40,478 nucleotides of DNA from Agromyces albus (GTDB lineage: Bacteria; Actinomycetota; Actinomycetes; Actinomycetales; Microbacteriaceae): contig NZ_SDPN01000039.1 in the NCBI RefSeq assembly GCF_004134825.1, positions 1 through 40,478 on the forward strand, read 5' to 3'. The notes beneath the pieces are model-generated. The model made no database searches. It was not told the DNA's origin and worked only from the letters and a program-made list of their open reading frames with translations. The position numbers and the translations under genes are program-made. Below, one piece after another: positions 7,374-14,333 of the stretch; the first letter of the stretch is position 1, and each line of letters starts with the position of its first letter.

Positions 7374-9404
7374 ATGCCCAAGAACAAGAAGCCCGCCGGT
7401 GGTAGGCCCGCCAAGAACTTCGATCCTTCGTACGCGAAGGGTGGACACAAGGGACCCGTGCGCCACACAGCCGCCGGAGCCTCGAAGCCCGGCTCGCGCA
7501 GCGCCGGACACCGCGGCTACCGCCCCGCCGAAGAGGAAGCTCCTCGCAAGGCGCGCTGGTCTGCTGAAGAGCGCGTGGCCACCGGTCGCGCACCGCACCG
7601 CGCCGAGCGCGAGGGCCGTGAGCCCGCCGCCGACCGCCCCGCGCGTCGATCCGACCGCGACGACCGCGCTCCTCGCTCGAACGACCGCAACGACCGCGCA
7701 CCCCGTTCATACGACCGCGGAGACCGCCCGGCCCGCTCTTACGACGACCGTGCCCCGCGCTCGAACGACCGCGGCGACCGCCCGGCTCGTTCGTACGACG
7801 ACCGTGCCCCTCGTCGCGACCAGGGCGACCGCCCTGCTCGTTCGTTCGATCGCAAGGACCGCCCGGCGGGCTCCTACGATCGCCCCGACCGCGCCCCGCG
7901 TTCGCATGACCGCGATGACCGTGCGCCTCGTCGCGACCAGGCCGACCGCCCTGCTCGCTCGTTCGATCGTGCCGACCGGCCCGCGCGCTCGTTCGATCGC
8001 GCCGACCGCCCCGCGCGCTCGTTCGATCGCGCCGACCGGCCTGCTCGTTCGTACGATCGTGACGACCGTGCGCCGCGCCGTGACTCCGACCGTGCCGGCT
8101 TCAAGCCGTCCGAGCGTCGCGAGTCGAGCTTCTACCCCGCCAAGCAGCCCGGCGAGCGATTCGATCGGGCCGACGACGTCGTGCTCGAGCGCCTCGAGGC
8201 CGATGCCATCCAGGCCGAAGCGGTCGACGGCGTGAGCTTCGGCGACCTCGGGCTCGGCGGCAACGTCGTGCGCGCGCTCAAAGACCTCGGTGCCGACGCG
8301 CCGTTCCCGATCCAGGCCGCGACCATCCCGGTCGTGCTCGAGGGTCGCGACGTGCTCGGCCGTGGCAAGACCGGTTCGGGCAAGACCATCGCCTTCGGTG
8401 CTCCCACCGTCGAGCGCCTCATGAAGCTGTGGTCCGACAGCGGCAAGGCCGGCGGCAAGCGCCAGATGGGTCGCAAGCCCCGCGCGCTCATCCTCGCGCC
8501 GACCCGCGAGCTCGCGCTCCAGATCGACCGCACGGTGCAGCCGATCGCGCAGAGCGTCGGCCTCTTCACCACGCAGATCTACGGCGGCGTGCCCCAGCAG
8601 CGCCAGGTCGGCGCGCTCCAGCGCGGCGTCGACATCGTGATCGGCACCCCGGGCCGCATCGAAGACCTCATCGAGCAGCGCCGACTCGACCTCAGCGAGG
8701 TCGTCATCACGGTCATCGACGAGGCCGACCACATGTGCGACCTCGGCTTCCTCGAGCCGGTGCAGCGGATCCTCCGCCACACCGCCGCGGGCGGCCAGAA
8801 GCTGCTCTTCTCGGCGACCCTCGACAAGGGCGTCGCCGCGCTCGTCGAGGAGTTCCTCGTCAAGCCCGCCGTGCACGAGGTCGCGGGTGAAGACCAGGCG
8901 TCCTCCACGATCGCGCACAGCGTGTTCATCATCGAGAACCACGAGAAGCGCGACATCGTCGCCAAGCTCGCCGACCGCAACGGCAAGACCCTCGTGTTCG
9001 CACGCACGCGTGCGTTCGCCGACGACCTCGTCGAGCACCTCGAGGACCGCGGCATCCGTGCCGTGTCCCTCCACGGCGACCTCAACCAGTCGCGCCGCAC
9101 GCGCAACCTGCAGCAGCTCACGAGCGGCCGCGTGAATGTGCTGGTGGCCACGGATGTCGCAGCCCGCGGCATCCACGTCGACGACATCGACCTCGTGGTC
9201 CAGGCCGACGCGCCCGACGAGTACAAGACCTACCTGCACCGCTCCGGCCGCACCGGCCGCGCGGGCAAGGAGGGTCGTGTCGTCACGCTCATCCCCAAGC
9301 AGCGCCAGCGCCGCATGACCGAGCTGCTCGACCGCGCCGAGATCGAGGTCGACTTCCAGCGCGTCTCCATCGGTGACGACCTGGCGGGCGAGCTCACTCG
9401 CTGA
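7374..9404 (+). CDS. DEAD-box RNA helicase with long Arg/Asp-rich N-terminus
   Basis: The 676-residue protein unwinds structured RNA using ATP, probably in cold adaptation and ribosome or mRNA turnover. Residues 1-60 are basic, and about 80-245 are low-complexity DRx[14 protein letters not shown] repeats. The helicase core follows: FPIQAATIP (Q-motif region), Walker A GKTGSGKT (331-338), APTRELALQ (Ia), GTPGRIEDL (Ib), the DEAD box (449-452), SATLD (III), LVFART (IV), ATDVAARG (V) and [10 protein letters not shown] (VI). Unlike most family members, the disordered RNA-binding arm is at the N-terminus, while the C-terminus ends soon after motif VI. ATG 7374 follows AGGA at 8 bases; an in-frame ATG at 7344 lies in the leader hairpin. 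A strong terminator follows the gene. Confidence 0.95.
   Translation: MPKNKKPAGGRPAKNFDPSYAKGGHKGPVRHTAAGASKPGSRSAGHRGYRPAEEEAPRKARWSAEERVATGRAPHRAEREGREPAADRPARRSDRDDRAPRSNDRNDRAPRSYDRGDRPARSYDDRAPRSNDRGDRPARSYDDRAPRRDQGDRPARSFDRKDRPAGSYDRPDRAPRSHDRDDRAPRRDQADRPARSFDRADRPARSFDRADRPARSFDRADRPARSYDRDDRAPRRDSDRAGFKPSERRESSFYPAKQPGERFDRADDVVLERLEADAIQAEAVDGVSFGDLGLGGNVVRALKDLGADAPFPIQAATIPVVLEGRDVLGRGKTGSGKTIAFGAPTVERLMKLWSDSGKAGGKRQMGRKPRALILAPTRELALQIDRTVQPIAQSVGLFTTQIYGGVPQQRQVGALQRGVDIVIGTPGRIEDLIEQRRLDLSEVVITVIDEADHMCDLGFLEPVQRILRHTAAGGQKLLFSATLDKGVAALVEEFLVKPAVHEVAGEDQASSTIAHSVFIIENHEKRDIVAKLADRNGKTLVFARTRAFADDLVEHLEDRGIRAVSLHGDLNQSRRTRNLQQLTSGRVNVLVATDVAARGIHVDDIDLVVQADAPDEYKTYLHRSGRTGRAGKEGRVVTLIPKQRQRRMTELLDRAEIEVDFQRVSIGDDLAGELTR
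7650..8085 (+). repeat. Degenerate coding repeats in the helicase N-terminal arm
   Basis: About 15 degenerate 27-30-base units encode variants of [10 protein letters not shown] and [10 protein letters not shown]. The last three or four units (about 7965-8056) are nearly identical 30-mers built on gatcg.gccgaccg.cc.gc.cgctcgttc. Repeats this uniform can change copy number by slippage, so arm length may differ between strains. All units keep the reading frame. Confidence 0.8.
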
Positions 9405-9435
9405 GGCTGATCCACTGAGCGGCTGATCACCTGAA

Positions 9436-9470
9436 CGAAGGCCCGCATCCTGTCTGGATGCGGGCCTTCG
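9436..9470. terminator. Strong bidirectional hairpin terminator
   Basis: A perfect 15-bp stem CGAAGGCCCGCATCC / GGATGCGGGCCTTCG with a 5-base loop TGTCT lies between the helicase stop (9404) and the stop of the convergent TetR gene (9483). There is no long T-run, as is common in high-GC actinobacteria. Its position between convergent genes supports use in both directions. Confidence 0.9.
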
Positions 9471-9482
9471 TCATGTGCCCGA

Positions 9483-10025
9483 CTACTCGACCGCGGGCGC
9501 GATGCTCGCGAGCAGGTCGAAGACGGCGCGCAACTCGGTCGCGCTGATGGGGGGCGCGGCGACGCTCGCGCCGATGACGAGCAGGTGCGGCACGAGCGCG
9601 GCGATGCGTGCGCGCTCGCCGGGCCCGAGGATGGCGACCCAGCGTGCCTCGATCGCTGCGAGGCGCGCAGCGTCGACTCGTTCGAGGGCGGCGAGGGCAT
9701 CGGCATCCGCGAACGCCCACGCCCTGACGGCGCGCTCGAGTGGAACGTCGAAGAGCGAGTCGAGCACTTCGGGCAACCGCGTGAGCGCCTCGAGCGCGGT
9801 TGCCTCGACGAGGTCTGCATCGACTCGGCGCAGGGCTTCGGTGGCATCGGACTCGAAGCGCTCGAGGAGCGCGAGCCGGTACTGACCCGCTCCCGAGAAG
9901 TGGTGGTGGAACGAGCCCTTCGTGAGGCCGAGGTGTCGTGCAATGCGGTCGATGCGCACGCCGTCGATGCCGTCTGCCCTGAGCGCCTCGATACCGGCCT
10001 CGATCCAGCGTTCTCGTGCTTCCAT
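9483..10025 (-). CDS. TetR-family transcriptional regulator (divergent from DoxX-like gene)
   Basis: This 180-residue regulator has an N-terminal helix-turn-helix: DGVRIDRIARHLGLTKGSFHHHFSGAGQYRLALLERF (about residues 21-57, quoted in part). The divergent C-terminal ligand domain is full of AALEALTRLPEVL-type helices. It starts 37 bases from the DoxX-like gene and shares with it an 8+1+8 palindrome, so it very probably represses both genes. ATG 10025 is used; an upstream in-frame ATG at 10040 would lie inside the operator. The ligand is unknown. Confidence 0.9.
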   Translation of the reverse strand: MEARERWIEAGIEALRADGIDGVRIDRIARHLGLTKGSFHHHFSGAGQYRLALLERFESDATEALRRVDADLVEATALEALTRLPEVLDSLFDVPLERAVRAWAFADADALAALERVDAARLAAIEARWVAILGPGERARIAALVPHLLVIGASVAAPPISATELRAVFDLLASIAPAVE

Positions 10026-10027
10026 GC

Positions 10028-10055
10028 TTGACCGTACCATACGGTATGGTATGTT
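10028..10055 (+). promoter_or_regulatory. DoxX promoter with TetR operator in its spacer
   Basis: TACCATAC-G-GTATGGTA (10035-10051) is a perfect odd palindrome. It fills the spacer between TTGACC (10028-10033, -35) and TATGTT (10050-10055, -10), 16 bases apart. Transcription would start at about 10062-10063, the A of the ATG, giving a leaderless mRNA. A TetR dimer bound here would block polymerase directly and also shadow the tetR promoter. Confidence 0.7.
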
Positions 10056-10062
10056 GATCGAC

Positions 10063-10422
10063 ATGACACTCCTTCCCGATCCGGTCTGGCCGGTCGTCGT
10101 CCTGGCAGTGATCTCGTTCGTCGATGCCCTGCTCTGCCTGCGTCCGGTACCCTTCATCGCGAAGTGCTTCGACGACGTGGGGTTCCCGCGCCGCTACTGG
10201 TGGATGATGCCGCCCATCAAGTTCGCGGCCGCCGCGGGACTGGTCGCCGGAATCTGGGTCCCGTTCCTCGGGCTCATCACGACCGTGGCGCTCGTGGTGT
10301 ACTTCTGCGTCGCGATCAGCATGCACATTCGCGCGCGCGACTTCGGGCGCAATCTCTTCCTCAACGCCACTGGAATGCTCGTGCTGTGCGTCGCGACGCT
10401 CGTGTGGAGCTTCCTCGCCTGA
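10063..10422 (+). CDS. DoxX-like small membrane protein
   Basis: The 119-residue protein has four predicted membrane helices (about 8-26, 44-65, 68-86, 98-117). The sequence PVPFIAKCFDDVGFPRRYWW before the second helix and FAAAAGLVAGIWVP within it match DoxX-like proteins, a broad family of small membrane proteins. Some members associate with oxidoreductases or thiol and redox stress; no catalytic residues are defined. The ATG at 10063 is preferred over the in-frame ATG at 10051, because the latter overlaps the promoter -10 and operator and there is no ribosome-binding site. A leaderless message starting at 10063 fits. It is probably induced when the divergent TetR releases its operator. Confidence 0.8.
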   Translation: MTLLPDPVWPVVVLAVISFVDALLCLRPVPFIAKCFDDVGFPRRYWWMMPPIKFAAAAGLVAGIWVPFLGLITTVALVVYFCVAISMHIRARDFGRNLFLNATGMLVLCVATLVWSFLA

Positions 10423-10428
10423 CGTCGG

Positions 10429-11190
10429 TCACCGACTCGTGAGAGACGACGCCTGCCTCCCGCGGTACACCGCCGTGCGCAGTTCCGTCGCCCAGACGTC
10501 GCGCCGCGGCATCCGCAGCTGCTCTGCGACCGCGATCTCGGCCTCGATGTCGTACGGCACCCGTACGAACTGGATTCCGAACGGCGCCGGCGCCGCGGCA
10601 TCCGTCGCGCCCTCCAGGATCACGTACGACGGCGTCGGCTCGTCGAGCGGGTTGCCCACGCTTCCGATGTTGAAGAGCGTGCGCCCCTCGGACGACTCGA
10701 TGTAGGCGTCGTGGATGTCTGCGTATCCGACGACGTCGGGCTCGGGGCCGGCGCCCGTCATCTCGGTGTTTCGGAACATCGCCGCGAACTGCTCAGGGGT
10801 GTGATGGCGGTGCACCCGGACGTGCGGGCTCTCCGCGGACGCGTGGAAGAGCCGGATGCGCCGCCCGCTCATCACGAGGTCGAGGCTCAGCGGCAGCGCG
10901 CCGAGCCAGGCGAGCGATTCGGTCGAGAGCTCGTCACGCCACCACACCATCTCCTCCGGGTCGTCGTCGCCGATGGTGCGGAGGAAGTCGTCCCAGTTGC
11001 CGCGGATGCTCGTCTCGCACGCCTGGCGGCAGCGCTCGACCGCCGCTTCGCCGCGCGGACCCTTGCCGGCGGTGTCGCCGAGATTGATGATGCGATCGAT
11101 CCCGCGATGTGCGATATCGGCGAGCACGGCCTCGAGGGCCGTGAGGTTGCCGTGGACATCGGAGATCAACGCGATGCGGTCGAGGGTCAC
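10429..11190 (-). CDS. Metallophosphoesterase, YfcE/MJ0936-like, with altered metal site
   Basis: The 253-residue protein has the calcineurin-like phosphoesterase blocks in order: SDVHGN (Asp11, His13), LGDTAGKGP (Asp39), GNWDD (Asn65), LFHAS (His116) and NIGSVGNP near the end. The usual fourth block GHTH is replaced by GYADIH (155-160), so one and probably two metal-binding His are lost or displaced. It may hydrolyse phosphodiesters with altered metal preference, or be a binding protein; substrate unknown. The GTG start has no ribosome-binding site, but a CAGAAT-like -10 lies 7 bases upstream, suggesting a leaderless mRNA. The longer frame to 11346 overlaps the thiolase promoter region and is not conserved-looking. 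Confidence 0.85.
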   Translation of the reverse strand: MTLDRIALISDVHGNLTALEAVLADIAHRGIDRIINLGDTAGKGPRGEAAVERCRQACETSIRGNWDDFLRTIGDDDPEEMVWWRDELSTESLAWLGALPLSLDLVMSGRRIRLFHASAESPHVRVHRHHTPEQFAAMFRNTEMTGAGPEPDVVGYADIHDAYIESSEGRTLFNIGSVGNPLDEPTPSYVILEGATDAAAPAPFGIQFVRVPYDIEAEIAVAEQLRMPRRDVWATELRTAVYRGRQASSLTSR

Positions 11191-11261
11191 CGGATAATTC
11201 TGGCATCGCGGCGAAACACCGTCTCGCGCGGTCGCGAGTGGCGCGCGGGGCATCCGTTTGC

Positions 11262-11290
11262 CATAATTACTTCCTGAACGGTCGGTCACT
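11262..11290 (+). promoter_or_regulatory. Probable thiolase-operon promoter with PaaR-like operator
   Basis: Bases 11269-11290 fit the PaaR operator known from Corynebacterium (half-sites ACTNACCG and CGGTNAGT around a central CG) with three departures: ACTTCCTG, AA, CG, GT, CGGTCACT. The core CTGAACG.TCGGT is shared with the box in front of paaA. CATAAT (11262-11267) just upstream is a good -10, which would put the operator over the start point. The long leader to the ATG at 11379 is about 105 bases. Confidence 0.65.
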
Positions 11291-11378
11291 AATTCCGGGC
11301 GTGCGGATGCCGCGAACCCCCGCCTACGCTGGGTGCAGCGTTCCACTACAGACAGTGCGGTCAGGAGTGGCAGTACCT

Positions 11379-12590
11379 ATGAACAGCAACATGGCGGAGG
11401 CCTACCTCGTCGGCGGAGTGCGAACTCCGGTCGGGCGCTACGGCGGAGTGCTCGCGAGCGAGCGACCCGATGACCTCGCGGCGCTCGTCGTCGGCGAGGT
11501 TGTGCGGCGGGCGCAACTCGATCTCGCGGGCGAGCTCGGCGCGATCGACGAGGTCATCCTCGGCGCCGCCAACCAGGCCGGCGAAGACAATCGCAACGTC
11601 GCACGCATGGCCGTGCTGCTCGCCGGGCTTCCCGACGAGGTGCCCGGTATCACGGTCAATCGCCTGTGCGCCTCGAGCATGTCGGCGATCACGATGGCCG
11701 CGCAGGCGATCCGCGCCGGTGACTCGCATCTCATCGTGGCCGGCGGCGTCGAGTCGATGACGCGCGCACCGTGGGTGCAGGCGAAGCCCGAGAAGGCGTG
11801 GGCCCGCCCTGGCGCGACGCACGACACGTCGATCGGCTGGCGTTTCCCGAACCCCGAGCTCCTCGCGCGCGACAAGGCGACGTACTCGATGCCCGAGACC
11901 GCCGAAGAGGTCGCTCGCATCGACGGGATCACGCGTGAGGAGGCCGACGCGTTCGCGCTGCGCTCGCAGCAGCGCGCCCTCGCGGCCATCGCGGGCGGGC
12001 GGTTCGAAGCTGAGATCGTCGGCGTGCAGACGGCGCGCGGCGAGGTGCTCGTCGACGAGGGTCCGCGTCCCGAGACGACGCTCGAGGTGCTCGCCGGACT
12101 GCGACCGGTCGTGCCGGGAGGCTCGGTGGTCACGGCGGGCAATTCGAGCGCGCTGAACGACGGGGCATCCGCGATCCTCGTGGCGAGCGGCGAGGCCGTG
12201 GAGCGCTACGGGCTCACGCCTCGTGCCCGCGTGGTCGTCGGCACGAGCGCGGGACTCGCCCCTGAGATCATGGGCCTCGGGCCCGTGCCCGCCACCGAGA
12301 AGGCCCTCGAACGCGCCGGGATCGACCTCGACGAGATCGGCTCGATCGAGCTCAACGAGGCGTTCGCCACCCAGTCCATCGCCGTGATGCGCCGGCTCGG
12401 GCTCGACCCCGCGCTCGTGAATGCCGACGGCGGGGCGATCGCCCTGGGGCATCCGCTCGGCTCCTCGGGCGCACGTCTCGTCGTGACACTGCTCGGCCGC
12501 ATGGAGCGCGAGGGCTCGCGCTACGGGCTCGCGACCATGTGCGTCGGCGTCGGCCAGGGCACCGCACTCATCGTGGAGCGCGTGTCGTGA
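11379..12590 (+). CDS. paaJ: Acetyl-CoA acyltransferase (3-oxoadipyl-CoA thiolase type)
   Basis: This 403-residue thiolase catalyses the last step of phenylacetate breakdown, cleaving 3-oxoadipyl-CoA (and 2,3-didehydro-suberyl derivatives) with CoA to give acetyl-CoA and succinyl-CoA. Nucleophile Cys97 is in NRLCASSMSAI. His358 is in NADGGAIALGHPLGSSGAR, and the proton-transfer Cys388 is in TMCVGVGQGTA. The CVGVGQG form, rather than CIGGGMG, is usual in PaaJ/PcaF. It is the first gene of a four-gene operon with paaF-, paaH- and paaZ-like genes, overlaps the next by GTGA, and has a PaaR-like box upstream. AGGAG lies 11 bases before ATG 11379; GTG 11367 and ATG 11391 are other in-frame starts. 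PcaF activity for protocatechuate cannot be excluded. Confidence 0.88.
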   Translation: MNSNMAEAYLVGGVRTPVGRYGGVLASERPDDLAALVVGEVVRRAQLDLAGELGAIDEVILGAANQAGEDNRNVARMAVLLAGLPDEVPGITVNRLCASSMSAITMAAQAIRAGDSHLIVAGGVESMTRAPWVQAKPEKAWARPGATHDTSIGWRFPNPELLARDKATYSMPETAEEVARIDGITREEADAFALRSQQRALAAIAGGRFEAEIVGVQTARGEVLVDEGPRPETTLEVLAGLRPVVPGGSVVTAGNSSALNDGASAILVASGEAVERYGLTPRARVVVGTSAGLAPEIMGLGPVPATEKALERAGIDLDEIGSIELNEAFATQSIAVMRRLGLDPALVNADGGAIALGHPLGSSGARLVVTLLGRMEREGSRYGLATMCVGVGQGTALIVERVS

Positions 12591-13363
12591 GCAACCCGGC
12601 GCCGATGCGGCGGTTCGACGATCCCGACGCCCCGATCCTCATCGAACGGTTCGACGACCGGGTCGTCGCGACGCTCAATCGCCCCGCGGTGCGCAACGCG
12701 ATCGACCAGGCCACGATCGACGAGCTGCACGTACTGTGCGCCGAGCTCGAGGCGATCCCGCGCACCCTCATCGTGACGGGCGGGGGCGGCGTGTTCGCGT
12801 CGGGCGCCGACATCGCCGAACTCCGAGAACGGCGAGCGGATGACGCGCGCGCTGGTATCAACGCCCGCGCCTTCATTCGCGTGGCCGAACTGCCCATGCC
12901 CGTCATCGCCGCGATCGACGGCTACGCGCTCGGCGGCGGCGCCGAGTTCGCCTACGCGGCCGACATCCGCATCGCGACGCCGTCGGCGAAGATCGGCAAC
13001 CCAGAGACCGGGCTCGGCATCATCGCTGCTGCCGGTGCGAGCTGGCGCCTGAAGGAGATCGTGGGCGACGCGCGCGCGATCGAGCTGCTGCTCACCGGGC
13101 GCACGGTCGACGCCGAGGAGGCGCTCGCCATCGGGCTCGTGAGCGCGGTGCATCCGGCCGACGAACTGCTCGTCGCGGCGCACGTGATCGCCGACCGCAT
13201 CGCGCGGAACGACCGCGCGGCGACGATCGCGACGAAGCGTGTATTCCGCGCGGCGCGGTCGGATCACCCCGAGGTGGACCTCGAGGCGCAGGCCGCGCTG
13301 TTCGAGCGCCCCGAGAAGTATCGGCGCATGAGCGAGTTTCTGGAGAGGAAGCGGGAGCGGTGA
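12587..13363 (+). CDS. paaF: Enoyl-CoA hydratase of the phenylacetate pathway
   Basis: The 258-residue crotonase-family protein has VFASGADIAEL (oxyanion hole) and DGYALGGGAEFAYAADIRIA. It also has IGNPETGLGIIAAAG. The two catalytic Glu of true hydratases are present (Glu120, Glu140). It should hydrate 2,3-dehydroadipyl-CoA to 3-hydroxyadipyl-CoA, the PaaF step, because it lies between the thiolase and hydroxyacyl-CoA dehydrogenase genes. The GTG start overlaps the thiolase stop (GTGA). The stop in turn overlaps the next gene's GTG, so the operon is translationally coupled. A short N-terminal addition (about 12 residues) precedes the fold. Assignment to PaaF rests on context as well as residues. 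Confidence 0.85.
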   Translation: MSNPAPMRRFDDPDAPILIERFDDRVVATLNRPAVRNAIDQATIDELHVLCAELEAIPRTLIVTGGGGVFASGADIAELRERRADDARAGINARAFIRVAELPMPVIAAIDGYALGGGAEFAYAADIRIATPSAKIGNPETGLGIIAAAGASWRLKEIVGDARAIELLLTGRTVDAEEALAIGLVSAVHPADELLVAAHVIADRIARNDRAATIATKRVFRAARSDHPEVDLEAQAALFERPEKYRRMSEFLERKRER

Positions 13364-14307
13364 GCGAGGAGCGGGGTGCGCAAGGTGAGTGGGGTGGTTT
13401 CGATACGCGGCCGGCTGCGCCGGGCGCTACTCAACCACCGGAGCCAGAGGCGCCCGGGGTGCCGGGGGATGTCGGGGTGCTCGGCGGCGGACGCATGGGC
13501 GCGGGCATCGCGCACGCGTTCCTCGTCGCGGGCTCGCGCGTCACGGTGGTCGAGCGCGACACGGATGCCGCGAGTGCGGCCGTCGGTCGCGTGCGCGAGT
13601 CCGTCGAGGCATCCATCGCCCGAGGCACGATCGACGAGAGCTCGGCCGTCGTCGCCTCGCGCTTCGCCACGAGCACCGACGTCGCCGACTTCGCGCGCTG
13701 CGCGCTCGTGATCGAAGCCGTGCCCGAAGACCTCGAGCTGAAGATCGACGCGCTCACTCGCGTCGAGTCGGTGCTCGCCCCAGGCGCGGCGCTCGCGTCG
13801 AACACCTCGTCGATCTCGATCGACCAGCTCGCCGCACTCCTCGAGCGACCCGGCCGATTCCTCGGCATGCACTTCTTCAACCCCGTGCCGGCGTCGACGC
13901 TCGTCGAGATCGTGCGCGGTGAGGCGACCGACGGCACGCTCGTCGCCGAGGCGCGCGAATGGGTGCACGCGATCGGCAAGACCCCGATCGTCGTCGCGGA
14001 TGCCCCGGGCTTCGCGTCGAGCCGGCTGGGCGTCGCGCTCGGGCTCGAGGCGATCCGCATGCTCGAAGACGGTGTCGCGAGCGCGGAGGACATCGACGCG
14101 GCCATGACACTCGGCTACAAGCATCCGCTCGGTCCGCTGCGCCTCACCGACATCGTGGGGCTCGACGTGCGGCTCGGCATCGCCGAGTACCTCTCGAACT
14201 CGCTCGGCGAACGCTTCGCACCTCCCGCGCTGCTGCGCCGGATGGTCGCCGAGGGCAAGCTCGGCCGCAAGACCGGCGAGGGCTTCTACCTGTGGGACGC
14301 GCCGTGA
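13360..14307 (+). CDS. paaH: 3-hydroxyacyl-CoA dehydrogenase with repeat-derived N-terminal extension
   Basis: This 315-residue NAD-dependent dehydrogenase would oxidise 3-hydroxyadipyl-CoA to 3-oxoadipyl-CoA. The Rossmann signature GVLGGGRMGAG is at 39-49, the catalytic His171 is in LGMHFFNPVP, and NTSSISI and GKTPIVVADAPGF are in their usual places. YKHPLGPLRLTDIVGLD belongs to the C-terminal domain. Family members normally start only a few residues before the Rossmann strand. Here 37 extra residues are encoded, of which about 12-28 (WGGFDTRPAAPGATQPP) are the translation of a palindromic repeat. The GTG at 13360 overlaps the previous stop and follows AGGAAG, so the extension is probably made. 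An in-frame GTG at 13459 would remove it. Confidence 0.87.
   Translation: MSEERGAQGEWGGFDTRPAAPGATQPPEPEAPGVPGDVGVLGGGRMGAGIAHAFLVAGSRVTVVERDTDAASAAVGRVRESVEASIARGTIDESSAVVASRFATSTDVADFARCALVIEAVPEDLELKIDALTRVESVLAPGAALASNTSSISIDQLAALLERPGRFLGMHFFNPVPASTLVEIVRGEATDGTLVAEAREWVHAIGKTPIVVADAPGFASSRLGVALGLEAIRMLEDGVASAEDIDAAMTLGYKHPLGPLRLTDIVGLDVRLGIAEYLSNSLGERFAPPALLRRMVAEGKLGRKTGEGFYLWDAP
13395..13442 (-). repeat. Palindromic repeat, copy A (inside paaH)
   Basis: On the plus strand it begins GGTTTCGATACG and ends CTACTCAACCACCGG, with a GC-rich middle that can self-pair. Its reverse complement has the same ends (CCGGTGGTTGAGTAG and CGTATCGAAACC) as the copies at 22 kb and 27.8 kb. It is translated in frame as part of the PaaH extension. 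This resembles a REP-type element that I recall as common in Microbacteriaceae genomes; a genome search is needed to confirm this. Confidence 0.8.
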
Positions 14308-14333
14308 ACGGACGCGCCGTGAAAGGAATGGCG

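Noticed and set aside
7650..8085. Possible CRISPR array
   Set aside because: The repeats have no unique spacers of constant length and are an uninterrupted coding region of the helicase; no cas genes are nearby.
7707..9239. A 510-residue open frame on the minus strand opposite the DEAD-box helicase
   Set aside because: It mirrors the helicase codons, is rich in repetitive low-complexity sequence, has no ribosome-binding site and no family motif; the plus strand has a full set of helicase motifs.
12587..12622. Later start for the enoyl-CoA hydratase at the ATG at 12605
   Set aside because: The GTG at 12587 overlaps the previous stop exactly as in other genes of the operon; the ATG remains possible but is less likely.
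13360..13458. Frameshift or pseudogene at the paaH start
   Set aside because: The unusual N-terminus is explained by a palindromic repeat in frame; the reading frame is continuous and all catalytic motifs are intact.
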